The notes under the pieces: generated by a model
What the model was told of the DNA's origin: nothing
Database searches by the model: none
What the model saw: only the letters and a program-made list of their open reading frames with translations
Translations under genes and position numbers: made by a program
Shown here: in pieces, positions 22,571 to 30,921 of the stretch
Layout: the number at the start of each line of letters is the position of its first letter
Numbering within the stretch: the stretch's first letter is position 1
Source of the DNA: Vulcanimicrobiota bacterium
GTDB taxonomy: Bacteria > Vulcanimicrobiota > Xenobia > Xenobiales > Xenobiaceae
Direction of reading: 5' to 3'
Length of the DNA: 64,000 bases
Assembly (NCBI GenBank): GCA_944322965.1
Contig: CALUQR010000007.1
Location: forward strand, 1-64,000

Positions 22571-23554
22571 ATGGGTTTATTTCTGACATTTCTTACGGTA
22601 TTTTTTGGGCTCTTCATAGCCGAAGCTCTCTTACGCGGATTGGCTAAGCTGATCTTCCCCTTTGTAGTGGTAGGCGAGCGGGAGTGTCACATCCTTCTCG
22701 TTTTGGGGAAGGTGAGGGCCATGTACTCAGAACCCGGCTTGCATTTTGTCTTCAATCAGATGGGAGCGGAAGCCTGGTTCTGGGCCTTGGCCGGAGAGAC
22801 TAGAGTTATCGATACCCGCTTAGATCAGACCTACATTCGCAACTTGTCGGTCAACTCCGAAGACGGCTCGCCTATGGGAGTGGGCGTCTGGTACGAGATG
22901 ATCGTCAGCGACCCCAACCTCTACGCCTTCCAAAATACGGATGCCCCCGGCTCCTTGCGGGCTAACGTCAGTAACGCTACGGTCCGCTGTCTCTCCAATT
23001 TGACCTTAGAGGAGATGATGGGCGATAGGCATGCTATGAGCCAGCAAGTGCGGCGAGAGGTCTCTCCCCAGTCGGGTCAGTGGGGCTATAAGTTGGGCTC
23101 CGTCTACATTCGCAAAGTCCAATTTGCCGATAAGCGCATGGTAGCCCAAATCGAAGAGAAGGTGGTCAACCGCCTGCGCCAGTTGACGGCCTCTATCTTA
23201 CAAGACGGCAATAACCGGGTGAGCGTCATCCGCTCCGAGGCGGAGCGCAAGGCGGCTACGGAGTTCGCTAAAGCGGCGGCGGTGCGCCCGGAGATCGTGG
23301 GCCGCGCCTTACAAGAGATCTCGCGCGATCCGGAGGTGGCGGAGGCCTTATTTGAGGTCTTAGAGACGGAGAGGATCCTCAAAGGTCAGGCCGCTTTGAC
23401 CCTCATCCCTCCCGCGGCTAATGGGGATATGACCCGCTCTTTAGTGGCGGCCCAAGCTATAAGTTACGGCGGCCAAGTGCCCGTAGCCCAGGGGGCGGGC
23501 CTTAAGAGTAACGTCTCTACCTCCCAAGGCCCCTCCTTTGAGATAAAACTCTAA
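22571..23554 (+). CDS. Second SPFH-domain membrane protein
   Basis: 327 residues with an N-terminal hydrophobic helix (FLTFLTVFFGLFIAEALLRGL), an SPFH domain (ECHILLVLGKVRAMYSEPGLHFVF) and a helical tail (VIRSEAERKAATEFAKAAAVRPEI). The sequence YTYDPN-like start of the band-7 fold is diverged compared with the partner. The partner upstream probably forms a hetero-oligomer with it. The 172 bases after it contain inverted repeats described separately. Confidence 0.82.
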   Translation: MGLFLTFLTVFFGLFIAEALLRGLAKLIFPFVVVGERECHILLVLGKVRAMYSEPGLHFVFNQMGAEAWFWALAGETRVIDTRLDQTYIRNLSVNSEDGSPMGVGVWYEMIVSDPNLYAFQNTDAPGSLRANVSNATVRCLSNLTLEEMMGDRHAMSQQVRREVSPQSGQWGYKLGSVYIRKVQFADKRMVAQIEEKVVNRLRQLTASILQDGNNRVSVIRSEAERKAATEFAKAAAVRPEIVGRALQEISRDPEVAEALFEVLETERILKGQAALTLIPPAANGDMTRSLVAAQAISYGGQVPVAQGAGLKSNVSTSQGPSFEIKL

Positions 23555-23566
23555 GAACTGGGACCG

Positions 23567-23636
23567 TTCCTAAGCGCAGGAGCGGCTACGCTTAGGAATA
23601 GCCGAGGCCCCTCGCCCTTTAAGGGCCAGGGGCCTC
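23567..23636 (+). promoter_or_regulatory. Tandem hairpins between the SPFH pair and nfnA
   Basis: TTCCTAAGCG (23567-23576) pairs with CGCTTAGGAA (23589-23598). A second long hairpin spans 23604-23636: GAGGCCCCT and GCCCTT pair with AAGGGC and AGGGGCCTC across one-base mismatches. The segment AGGGCCAGGGGCCTC is repeated about 26 bases further on. T-runs are short (TTCTTT), so this could be a terminator for the SPFH pair or a leader structure for the oxidoreductase genes. Confidence 0.5.
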
Positions 23637-23741
23637 AGATTCTTTAGGGCCAGGGGCCTCCTTTGTAGGAAGAGAGCCCTCTTTAGCAAAGAGTCAACTC
23701 CGGTTAGATTCGGCCTGCGGGCTGGTTTGAGAGATAGAAAG

Positions 23742-24653
23742 ATGGCTAATTTAGAGAGCATTGTAGGTAAAGTGACCCCGCGTGAGGGTTACGAGATCCT
23801 GACTAAGGAATATCTGTCAGAGAACGTCGTGCGCATGCGGGTTCGGGCTCCAGAGATTGCGCGCGAGCGGCGTCCCGGTCAGTTTATTATCGTCCAGACG
23901 GATGTCGACTACGGTGAGCGCGTCCCCTTAACTATCGCTGACGCCAACTCCGAAGAGGGCTGGATCGCCATGATCTTCCAAATAGTGGGGAAGACGACGG
24001 AAGAGATGAGCCATTTTGAGGTGGGGGATTACTTCCCGGTAGTGAGCGGCCCCTTAGGGAAGCCCACTGACTTAGAGAAGTTCGGGCGAGTAGTGGCGGT
24101 AGGAGGCGGCATCGGTTTGGCCCCTCTCTATCCCATCGTGCAGGGCTTAAAGGCTTTGGGCAATCACGTTACCGTTATCGCCGGAGCCCGCAATAAGGGC
24201 TTACTCATCCTGGAAGAGGAGATGCGAGCCGTAGCGGACGAGTATATCGTCATGACCGACGATGGCTCTTATGGGCGTAAGGGCTTAGTGACCCACCCCT
24301 TGAAGGAATTGTGCGAGGCCGATCCCAAGCCCGACATGGTCATTGCCATCGGCCCTCCCGTAATGATGAAATTCTGCGCTCTAACGACTAAGCCTTATGG
24401 GGTGCATACCTTGGCCAGTTTGAATACTTTGATGGTCGACGGTACGGGCATGTGCGGTTGTTGCCGCGTCTCCGTAGATGGCAAGATCCGCTTTGTCTGC
24501 GTAGACGGTCCGGAATTCGACGCCCACTTAGTCGACTTTGACAATATGATTAAGCGCCTCAGCGCCTTCACCGAGCAAGAGTCGGAGGCCCGCGACGCTA
24601 CCTGTCGCTTCCGGGCTATGGTCAAAGAGATGCAAGAGGCCAGCGAGCTTTAG
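23742..24653 (+). CDS. nfnA: NfnA/SudB-type ferredoxin:NADP oxidoreductase FAD subunit
   Basis: 303 residues of the ferredoxin-NADP reductase fold. FAD-binding YGERVPLTIAD follows a beta-barrel start, and VVAVGGGIGLAPLYPIVQGLK is the NAD(P)-binding GxGxxG. The C-terminal cysteines in MCGCCRVSVDG...FVCVDGPEFD (about residues 236-252) bind a [2Fe-2S] cluster. With the downstream large subunit it should form the electron-bifurcating transhydrogenase NfnAB or the related sulfide dehydrogenase SudBA. I start at the ATG at 23742; a TTG start 15 bases upstream is weaker. AGAAAG is a modest SD. Confidence 0.88.
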   Translation: MANLESIVGKVTPREGYEILTKEYLSENVVRMRVRAPEIARERRPGQFIIVQTDVDYGERVPLTIADANSEEGWIAMIFQIVGKTTEEMSHFEVGDYFPVVSGPLGKPTDLEKFGRVVAVGGGIGLAPLYPIVQGLKALGNHVTVIAGARNKGLLILEEEMRAVADEYIVMTDDGSYGRKGLVTHPLKELCEADPKPDMVIAIGPPVMMKFCALTTKPYGVHTLASLNTLMVDGTGMCGCCRVSVDGKIRFVCVDGPEFDAHLVDFDNMIKRLSAFTEQESEARDATCRFRAMVKEMQEASEL

Positions 24654-24689
24654 GCGGATATTTTTAGGTAAGGTTAAGGAGAAAGAGTA

Positions 24690-26186
24690 ATGCCTCGCTT
24701 CCATAGAGATCCTCAGATTTTAAATAACGAAGCCCTGGAAATTTTAGAGGGTTTACAAGCTAAAGCTGCCTTGACGCCCAAAGATCGCATGGCCATCCCC
24801 TTACAGAAGCCGGCGGTCCTCGATCCTCTGGAGCGCTCCCAGTGGCAAGATGAGGTAGAGAAGACCTATACTCCGGCCCAAGCGGTGGTGGAGAGTATGC
24901 GCTGCCTGCACTGTAAGAACCCCAATTGCGTCAAGGGTTGTCCGGTGGGGATCGATATTCCCGGCTTCTTAAAAGCTACGGCCGAGGGCGAGTTCCAAAA
25001 GGCCGTCGATACGATTAAGGAGTCCAGCTTACTGCCGGCTATTTGCGGTCGCGTCTGCCCCCAAGAGCGCCAGTGCCAAGAGAATTGTATGATCGGTAAG
25101 GCGCACAAAGATGTGGGCCAGTCGGTGGCTATTGGCAAGGTAGAGCGTTTCTTGGCCGATTGGGAGCGCTCCCAGGGCCACTCGGGATTAGAGGTCAAGC
25201 CGGAGAGCGGTCATAAGGTGGCGGTCATCGGTTCGGGTCCGGCCGGTTTAGTGGTGGCCGCCGACTGTCGGCGCGAGGGCCATGAGGTCCACGTCTTTGA
25301 GGCTCTGCACAAGTTGGGCGGCGTCTTGCGTTACGGTATCCCCGAGTTCCGTCTGCCTAAGAGCGTAGTCGACGGCCAGATCGAGACCTTAAAGAAGATG
25401 GGGGTCCATTTCCATACCGATTATATCGTGGGTCGCACGCGCAAATTGCAAGACCTCTTAGATAAAGATGGCTTTGGAGCCGCCTTTATAGGCGTAGGCG
25501 CCGGCCTGCCCATCTTTATGGGGATCCCGGGTGAAGATTACGTCGGAGTCTGCACCGCCAACGAGTACTTGACTCGCGCCAACTTGATGGGCGGCATCAA
25601 TCCCGGCCACAGCGACACCCCCATGTACCGCTCTAAGAAGGTGGTCGTTTTAGGCGGCGGCAACGTGGCTATGGACTCTTGCCGCATGGCCAAGCGTCTG
25701 GGAGCTGAGGAAGTGACCGTCCTCTACCGCCGCTCGCGCCAGGAGATGCCCGCCCGTCGGGAAGAGGTGGAGCACGCCTTTGAAGAGGGGATCCGCTTCT
25801 GCTTCTTGGAGAATGCCTGCGCTATCAACGCCGATGAGAATGAGCGCGTCAAGTCGGTCACCGTCCAGCGCTATAAGTTGGGCGAGCCTGACGCCAGCGG
25901 TCGCCGCCGTCCGGTACCCATTGAGGGCGATACTTACGAGTTAGAGTGCGACACGGTCTTAATCGCCATTGGCAATAGCTCCAATCCGCTCTTGACGACC
26001 GCTACTCCCGGCCTAGAACTCAACGCTAAGGGGAATGTAATAGTCGACCAGGAGACGGGTCAGACCAGCTTAGAGAGGGTCTATGCGGGCGGAGATATCG
26101 TCTTAGGCGCGGCCACGGTTATTTTGGCTATGGGCGAAGGGCGCCGGGCGGCTCGCTCCATCAATAAGCTCTTAGCGGAGAAGTAG
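24690..26186 (+). CDS. nfnB: NfnB/SudA-type NADPH oxidoreductase (glutamate synthase small-subunit-like)
   Basis: 498 residues. Two four-cysteine groups at about 70-84 (CLHCKNPNCVKGCP) and 110-130 (CGRVCPQERQCQENC) ligate [4Fe-4S] clusters. A FAD site VAVIGSGPAGLVVAADC is near residue 179, an NADPH site VVVLGGGNVAMDSC near 320, and GDIVLGAATV near the end. It pairs with the FAD subunit just upstream (36 bases between). NfnAB couples NADH, ferredoxin and NADPH in anaerobes; SudAB is a close alternative, and I cannot separate the two from sequence alone. Without a gltB in view, glutamate synthase is less likely. Confidence 0.9.
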   Translation: MPRFHRDPQILNNEALEILEGLQAKAALTPKDRMAIPLQKPAVLDPLERSQWQDEVEKTYTPAQAVVESMRCLHCKNPNCVKGCPVGIDIPGFLKATAEGEFQKAVDTIKESSLLPAICGRVCPQERQCQENCMIGKAHKDVGQSVAIGKVERFLADWERSQGHSGLEVKPESGHKVAVIGSGPAGLVVAADCRREGHEVHVFEALHKLGGVLRYGIPEFRLPKSVVDGQIETLKKMGVHFHTDYIVGRTRKLQDLLDKDGFGAAFIGVGAGLPIFMGIPGEDYVGVCTANEYLTRANLMGGINPGHSDTPMYRSKKVVVLGGGNVAMDSCRMAKRLGAEEVTVLYRRSRQEMPARREEVEHAFEEGIRFCFLENACAINADENERVKSVTVQRYKLGEPDASGRRRPVPIEGDTYELECDTVLIAIGNSSNPLLTTATPGLELNAKGNVIVDQETGQTSLERVYAGGDIVLGAATVILAMGEGRRAARSINKLLAEK

Positions 26187-26250
26187 GAGGCGGACTTCTG
26201 AAGCCGTGGAGTCGCCTTAGTGAAGGGATAAAAGTGAGGGAAGAGCGGGA

Positions 26251-27177
26251 ATGAAGATAGCCAAGACTCGCTTAGGGTATACCTTAGCCTTAGCGGCCGC
26301 CCTGTGGAGCGCCAGTAGTTTGAGTCTGCAGGCCCAAGAGGTCTATCGTTATTACGAAGTAGTGCGCGGAGATACGATCTACTCTATCGCCCAGCGCTAT
26401 GGAGTAGATACGAAAGAGCTTTTGCGCGTCAACGCTCAGACGATAGTTAACGGCCAAGGTATCCAAGCTGGAGCTATCTTGCTCATTCCCAGCTCTTCCG
26501 TCCCTCCGCCTCCGCCCGCGCCTCCCGCTCCCCAAAATCTCCATTTGCAGGCCAGCGTAGCTCAATTGCAGCCTCCCGCCCCTCACAAGTTGAGCGTGGC
26601 GGCCCCCCAGGAGGTGGCCTTAGCTAAGCCGGCTCTCAAGAGTAAGATTAAGACTAAGCGCCGCTCTTCGAAAAGGCGCAGTTGGCGTCAGCCCTCCGTG
26701 CCCGCTCCGGAGAATATCGCCATCGGCAGCGACGGGCGGGTAGTGAAGATCCCCGCCTACGTCGATCCCCGCGCTTTGGAAGAGGAGCTGGAGGCTATCG
26801 ACTCCCAGGCTGTCGCCAGCCTCTTGCGGCGGGCCAAGAGTTATATGGGAGTACCCTACGTCTGGGGCGGGGAGAGTCCCGACGGTTTCGACTGTTCCGG
26901 CTATATGCAATACCTCTACGCCTTTGAAGGGGTCAATCTGCCGCGCACCGCCGACTTACAATTTAATGTGGGCGAGGTGGTAGACGCCGGCCAAGAGGCG
27001 CCCGGAGACATGGTCTTCTTTGAGACTTACTTGCCCGGCCCTTCGCACGTGGGGATCTATCTGGGCCAAGGGGAGTTTATCCACGCCTCTTCTTCAGGAT
27101 GCGTCAAAGTGAGCAGCCTAGAGGAAGATTATTTCCGCGCCCGCTATTTGGGGGCTAAACGCGTCCTCTATAAGTAA
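26251..27177 (+). CDS. Exported LysM-NlpC/P60 peptidoglycan endopeptidase
   Basis: 308 residues: signal peptide (LGYTLALAAALWSASSLSLQA), LysM domain (YYEVVRGDTIYSIAQRYGV to GAILLIPS), a Pro/Lys-rich linker, and a C-terminal NlpC/P60 cysteine peptidase. The catalytic Cys is in DGFDCSGYMQYLYAF (about residue 215); the His are in PSHVGIYL and FIHASS. The domain cuts peptide stems of peptidoglycan, likely in cell separation or remodelling. It follows the nfnAB pair after 64 bases. Its stop is only 4 bases from the stop of the convergent lipid-kinase gene. Confidence 0.9.
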   Translation: MKIAKTRLGYTLALAAALWSASSLSLQAQEVYRYYEVVRGDTIYSIAQRYGVDTKELLRVNAQTIVNGQGIQAGAILLIPSSSVPPPPPAPPAPQNLHLQASVAQLQPPAPHKLSVAAPQEVALAKPALKSKIKTKRRSSKRRSWRQPSVPAPENIAIGSDGRVVKIPAYVDPRALEEELEAIDSQAVASLLRRAKSYMGVPYVWGGESPDGFDCSGYMQYLYAFEGVNLPRTADLQFNVGEVVDAGQEAPGDMVFFETYLPGPSHVGIYLGQGEFIHASSSGCVKVSSLEEDYFRARYLGAKRVLYK

Positions 27178-27181
27178 CCCT

Positions 27182-28108
27182 CTAAGCTAGGCTGGGCGTA
27201 TAGCGGCAGCGGGTGGGGATGCGCACCGTGAGGCTATTACTTAAGGCCATAGCTTTGAGGGGAAGGTTGAGACTGCTGACTAGGCCGTCGACGCGCACTG
27301 GAGCGTGGCGCGGGCCGTCTATGACTATTTTGCGAGCTTGGAAGTAGGAGATATTGGGCGACTTATTGAGATGGCGCCCCAGATAGAAGAGGGGGGTCAT
27401 AGCTAGGAAACGGAATTTGCTCAAGCGGGCCACGATGCAGATATCTAAGAGGCCGTCGTTTACTTTGGCGTTGGGAGCGATCTGCACTCCGGAACAGTAG
27501 CAGCGGGAGTTAGCTACCGTAATTTGCAAGACGTCATAAAACTTATATTGGCGGCCGTCTATATAGAGGGTGTAATTTTGGGGGATAAAGTCTAGGAGGG
27601 AGCGCAGGCCCACTTTGAGGCCGCTGCACCAGCGCCAGAGGCGGCGCGCTTCGTGGAGGGGAGCTTTAGACCAAGCGTGAGCGTCTAGGCCTATCCCGAT
27701 ACTCTCCGTAAAGAGGGGGCCCTGTTCTATCTTACCTAGGTCCATCTTGCAATCGACCCCCGCTAGGGAGAGCTCTAGGCATTCGAGGGGATTAGCCGGC
27801 AAATAGAGGGAGGTGGCTAAATTATTAAAAGTCCCCAAGGGCAAGATGCCCAAGATAGCTTTGCTGGTATAAGCCCCTTGCAAGACTTCGCGCACCGTAT
27901 CGTCGCCGCCCGCAGCAAAGATCAACTGCCCCTTACTAGCTATTTGGCGGGCTAGGGCCGTAGCGTGGCCGGGATACTGGGTCACTAGGAGAGAGCCGCC
28001 CTTCCTTTTGGCTAGATCGCGCAGCGCAGGTAAATAGCGCTGCCCTTTGCCGGCCCCGGAGCAGGGATTGAGGATAATATAGAAGGGTTTGCGCTCTTTC
28101 CAGCCCAT
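27182..28108 (-). CDS. DAGK-catalytic (YegS/DgkB-like) lipid kinase
   Basis: 308 residues. FYIILNPCSGAGKGQRYL is the N-terminal ATP-grasp of the diacylglycerol/sphingosine kinase family; GGDDTVREVLQG stands for the usual GGDGT with Asp-Asp, and LPLGTFNNLA is the ligand motif. It should phosphorylate a lipid such as diacylglycerol, but substrate is not proved. I chose the ATG at 28108; a reading frame extending upstream to 28144 would begin inside a terminator hairpin. Its SD (GAGGAG) lies inside that hairpin, as described under the terminator. Confidence 0.85.
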   Translation of the reverse strand: MGWKERKPFYIILNPCSGAGKGQRYLPALRDLAKRKGGSLLVTQYPGHATALARQIASKGQLIFAAGGDDTVREVLQGAYTSKAILGILPLGTFNNLATSLYLPANPLECLELSLAGVDCKMDLGKIEQGPLFTESIGIGLDAHAWSKAPLHEARRLWRWCSGLKVGLRSLLDFIPQNYTLYIDGRQYKFYDVLQITVANSRCYCSGVQIAPNAKVNDGLLDICIVARLSKFRFLAMTPLFYLGRHLNKSPNISYFQARKIVIDGPRHAPVRVDGLVSSLNLPLKAMALSNSLTVRIPTRCRYTPSLA

Positions 28109-28147
28109 AAAAAAATGGCTCCTCTTGTTAATTATAGGAGCCATTTT
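28109..28147 (-). terminator. Terminator of the YqeG gene overlapping the next gene's SD
   Basis: On the minus strand AAAATGGCTCCT and AGGAGCCATTTT (12-bp stem, 12-nt loop) are followed by seven T and immediately by ATG of the lipid-kinase gene. GAGGAG within the loop and downstream arm lies 10 bases from that ATG and is its only likely SD. The transcript either ends here or is read with a masked ribosome site. Confidence 0.75.
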
Positions 28148-28163
28148 CGATTTTATAAAGCCC

Positions 28164-28673
28164 TTAACAGGCCGCTTGTAATCTTGGGGTGTACTTGGTA
28201 ATCAAATTTTCTAAGTAGCGGACGCCTTTCATCCACCACTGCTCGTACAACTTGGGAGGACGGACTAAGACGGTATGTAAACCGCTGCAATTGCCAGCTA
28301 AGACGTCGGTAAAGAGCTGGTCGCCCACCATGACCGCTTCGTAAGCTTGTAAGCAGAGGCGCTTCAAAGCGCGGTAGATGCCGATAGGCGACGGTTTGCA
28401 AGCTTGGGGCACAAAGGGGATGCCCAGGCGCTTAGCTACCCGCTCCAAACGGCGAGTGATGGCGTTGGAGACGATACATAAGGAGAAGCCCGCCTCTTTG
28501 GCCGCTTTTACCCACTTAGCAATGGCGTTAGGCAAGGAAGAACCATTCCAGCGGACTAAGGTATTATCAAAGTCCAAGAGGATGCCACGTACGCCCAGCT
28601 TGCGCAGCCGAGCCAAGTCGATATCAGCGACTGAAGTGACCATAAAATTAGGAACTAAGATTTTCTTCAACAT
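28164..28673 (-). CDS. yqeG: YqeG-family HAD phosphatase
   Basis: 169 residues of HAD fold. The nucleophile motif GILLDFDNTLVRWNG is at about residues 30-44; motif II is LCIVSNA and motif III/IV is KPSPIGIYRAL with AVMVGDQLFTDVLAGN. Members hydrolyse phosphate monoesters; one known relative acts on phosphatidylglycerophosphate, but the call here is family only. The ATG at 28673 follows GGAGGAGC, a strong SD; upstream in-frame starts would add 19 residues of unlike sequence. It is followed by a lipid kinase gene, consistent with lipid metabolism. Confidence 0.88.
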   Translation of the reverse strand: MLKKILVPNFMVTSVADIDLARLRKLGVRGILLDFDNTLVRWNGSSLPNAIAKWVKAAKEAGFSLCIVSNAITRRLERVAKRLGIPFVPQACKPSPIGIYRALKRLCLQAYEAVMVGDQLFTDVLAGNCSGLHTVLVRPPKLYEQWWMKGVRYLENLITKYTPRLQAAC

Positions 28674-28741
28674 TGCTCCTCCATTGTAGCAAAATGCGAT
28701 TAAATAGTCAGTTAATAAAAGGGGGCTCATGTTATTTTTTG

Positions 28742-28770
28742 TTTACAAGATGGTGAGGATGGGATAAAGA
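28742..28770 (+). promoter_or_regulatory. Candidate sigma-70 promoter for the thioesterase gene
   Basis: TTTACA (28742-28747), a 17-bp spacer and TAAAGA (28765-28770) resemble a -35/-10 pair. It lies in the divergent gap between yqeG and the thioesterase gene. The -10 is poor, so this is tentative. Confidence 0.35.
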
Positions 28771-28882
28771 TTGGGGAACCTGCCTAGTTTAGGCCTTAGA
28801 TGGGCAGGAGGAGAGGGGAAATTTAGGAAAGGGGCGGGGTCTATTGGCGGAATTAGTTCTTAGAGAATTGAGGTTTAGAGAG

Positions 28883-29251
28883 ATGGCTGAGCTTACGCCC
28901 ACCCTAAAAGTAGTGACTATGCCTAGAGATCAGAATCTCTGGGGGTACGTATCGGGGGGAGCGATCGTAACTCAAATCGATCTAGCCGCGGCTATCGAAG
29001 CCTTAAAACATTCCCAGGGCTACAAAGTGGTTACGGTAGCTATTAAAGAGGTAGTCTTTAAGAGCCCCGTCAAGGTGGGCGATCTCTTGAGCGTCTATAC
29101 TAAGCTCAATAGCCTGGGGCGGACCTCCCTCTCTATTGGGGTAGAGGTCTTCTATGAGCGTTTCCCCCAAGAGCGCGCTCTGGCCGCTACGGCGGAAGTT
29201 ATCTACGTGGCTATCGATAAAGATGGGGAACCGGCCGTCTTGAAGGCCTGA
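28883..29251 (+). CDS. YciA-like hotdog acyl-CoA thioesterase
   Basis: 122 residues of a hotdog fold. The motif VVTMPRDQNLWGYVSGGAIVTQIDLAAAIEA matches the YciA opening, with Asp-Leu-Ala at the active-site helix, followed by VVTVAIKEVVFKSPVKVGDLLSVYTKL. These thioesterases hydrolyse a range of acyl-CoAs. The ATG at 28883 has a weak AGAG upstream; a TTG at 28844 would add 13 residues resembling the usual YciA start, so the start is uncertain. It opens a short run with yggU and an unknown gene. Confidence 0.82.
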   Translation: MAELTPTLKVVTMPRDQNLWGYVSGGAIVTQIDLAAAIEALKHSQGYKVVTVAIKEVVFKSPVKVGDLLSVYTKLNSLGRTSLSIGVEVFYERFPQERALAATAEVIYVAIDKDGEPAVLKA

Positions 29252-29298
29252 GGATTAAATAGGAAGCGTCTAGAGGCCTCCAGAGGAGAGGTAGGGAG

Positions 29299-29580
29299 AT
29301 GGCTGCAGTTAGGATAAGTTGTAAGGTTATGCCCCGCTCTCCCCAAGATCGGCTCGTGGCCCCGGAGGGCGAGGGGGGAGCTTGGGTAGTGAGATTGCGC
29401 GCTCCGGCGGTAGACGGCAAGGCCAACGCCGCTTTAATCGACTATTTAGCCCCGATCTTGGGGGTTAAGAAGCGCTCTTTGAGGATAGTAGTAGGCGATA
29501 AGGCGCGCCATAAGATCTTAGAGGTAGAGGGTTTGAGCGAATCTGAGGTTGAGGAGCGCTTGCGCCAGGGTTGCTCTTAA
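29299..29580 (+). CDS. YggU/DUF167-family protein
   Basis: 93 residues. CKVMPRSPQDRLVAP is the family opening, VDGKANAALIDYLAPILGVKKRSLRIVVGDKARHKILEVEGL the conserved core. This domain, widespread in bacteria and archaea, has no known function. It is found 47 bases after the thioesterase gene, same direction. Confidence 0.88.
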   Translation: MAAVRISCKVMPRSPQDRLVAPEGEGGAWVVRLRAPAVDGKANAALIDYLAPILGVKKRSLRIVVGDKARHKILEVEGLSESEVEERLRQGCS

Positions 29581-29662
29581 GGGAGGGCAGGTTACCTCTC
29601 CGCTCTTAGGGAATAAGGTCTTATCACATTCCCAGTTACGGTTAGGGGGAGATAGTTAGCTT

Positions 29663-30055
29663 ATGAAACCTTCCTTACAGTTTTCTGTACCTTGCTTAGA
29701 GGCCAAGATGGAGGGCAACGCCCTCTCCTTCCAGCGGGTATTCTTCGATCTGCCCAGTTACGAGTTCCCCACCCCTCCCTTTGAGCGCTTCTTTATCGCC
29801 AACGGCTGGTGTATGGGCCAGGGCCAATTCGTGACTAAGATGCGCATCTTGACCCCCAGCGGCAAGACTTTAGAGGGCTCGACCTTCCAGGAGCGCTTCA
29901 GCTTAAAGGATCTCCATACCCCCTTTATGACCCTCTTCCGTTTGGAAAAGATCGTCTTCCCGGAGAGCGGTTACTATACGGTCCAAATCTTCTTAGACGA
30001 CGAGTTGCGCTTAGAGTACCAATTAGAATTGCGCGAATTGCCTAAGAGAAATTAG
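29663..30055 (+). CDS. Hypothetical protein, beta-rich (possibly DUF6941-like)
   Basis: 130 residues with no recognised family. The sequence is rich in Phe and Tyr; alternating segments (SGYYTVQIFLDDELRLEYQLEL) suggest a beta-sandwich. The central part RFFIANGWCMGQGQFVTKMRILTPSGKTL recalls DUF6941 or phage-associated beta proteins, which is only a guess. It has no signal peptide, so it is likely cytoplasmic. It is last in a run with thioesterase and yggU and is followed by a terminator. Confidence 0.5.
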   Translation: MKPSLQFSVPCLEAKMEGNALSFQRVFFDLPSYEFPTPPFERFFIANGWCMGQGQFVTKMRILTPSGKTLEGSTFQERFSLKDLHTPFMTLFRLEKIVFPESGYYTVQIFLDDELRLEYQLELRELPKRN

Positions 30056-30067
30056 GAGCTAGGGGCC

Positions 30068-30093
30068 AGAGCAGTTGGGGGCTGCTCTTTTTG
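30068..30093 (+). terminator. Intrinsic terminator
   Basis: AGAGCAG (30068-30074), a 7-base loop, then CTGCTCT (30082-30088) and TTTTT. It ends the run of thioesterase, yggU and hypothetical genes, 13 bases after the last stop codon. Confidence 0.7.
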
Positions 30094-30147
30094 CTTGGTA
30101 AATTGGAAGGGCCGCCGCTAGCGAGCGGTCCTAAAGGGTAGGTAGCG

Positions 30148-30921
30148 GTGCAGACTTATCAATTATTGGGCGTTAAATTCCAAGCCTTGACGATGACTGA
30201 GGCTCTAGATCTCATGGAGTCCTATCTCCAAGAGGAGAGGCCCCATCTAGTGGTAACCGTAGGGCCCGAAATGATTATGCGGGCCCAAGAGGATGAGGCT
30301 TTTAAGCGGCTCATCAATGGGGCCGATTTGGTAGTGCCCGACGGTACGGGGGTCTTGTGGGCGGCGGCTCGCTGTGGGATAGAGGTACCTGAGCGCATAG
30401 CGGGGGTGGAGCTTATTGAAAAGTTTGCCGCCCGTTTAGCTGAGCGCGGCTCAGAGGGGCTCTACCTTTTGGGATCCGCTCCGGGGGTAGCGGAGAAAGC
30501 GGGAGAGAAACTCCAGGCTTTATATCCGGGGCTCAGGATCGCAGGGGTCCACGATGGCTATTTTAAAGAGGAAGAACCTATCGTAGCCGCCATTCGCGAG
30601 AGCGGGGCCCGGGTCTTATACGTCGCTTTAGGAGCTGGCAAACAGGAGAGCTTTGTAGAGCGCCAGGGGGAGCGGGCGGGGATCAGAGTAGGCGTAGGGG
30701 TGGGCGGCAGTTTTGACGTCATCTCCGGACTCAAGAAGAGGGCCCCCCAGATCTTTATTAAGTTGCATTTAGAGTGGCTCTATCGGGCCTTGGGGGAGCC
30801 TAGCCGGTGGCGGCGCCTTTTAGCTATCCCTCGCTTTATGGCTTTGGTATGGTCTAAGGGAAAGGGGGCGGTCAGTCTATGGAGGCCAGAAGAGAATATG
30901 GTAGAGGCGAATACCGATTAA
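30148..30921 (+). CDS. WecG/TagA/CpsF-family glycosyltransferase
   Basis: 257 residues, starting with GTG. Family markers: VTVGPEMIMRAQEDEAFKRLINGADLVVPDGTGVLWAA, then LYLLGSAPGVAEKAGEKL and GVGGSFDVISGLKKRAPQ. It should transfer a sugar (often N-acetylmannosamine or ManNAcA) to a lipid-linked acceptor for teichoic acid, enterobacterial common antigen or capsule. The specific polymer is unknown. SD is GGTAGGTAG, weak. Its 3' end overlaps comF by 43 bases. Confidence 0.88.
   Translation: MQTYQLLGVKFQALTMTEALDLMESYLQEERPHLVVTVGPEMIMRAQEDEAFKRLINGADLVVPDGTGVLWAAARCGIEVPERIAGVELIEKFAARLAERGSEGLYLLGSAPGVAEKAGEKLQALYPGLRIAGVHDGYFKEEEPIVAAIRESGARVLYVALGAGKQESFVERQGERAGIRVGVGVGGSFDVISGLKKRAPQIFIKLHLEWLYRALGEPSRWRRLLAIPRFMALVWSKGKGAVSLWRPEENMVEANTD

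Noticed and set aside
24690-26186. Glutamate synthase small subunit
   Set aside because: The gene matches that family, but pairs with an FNR-type FAD subunit and no large subunit (gltB) is near, so NfnB/SudA is favoured.
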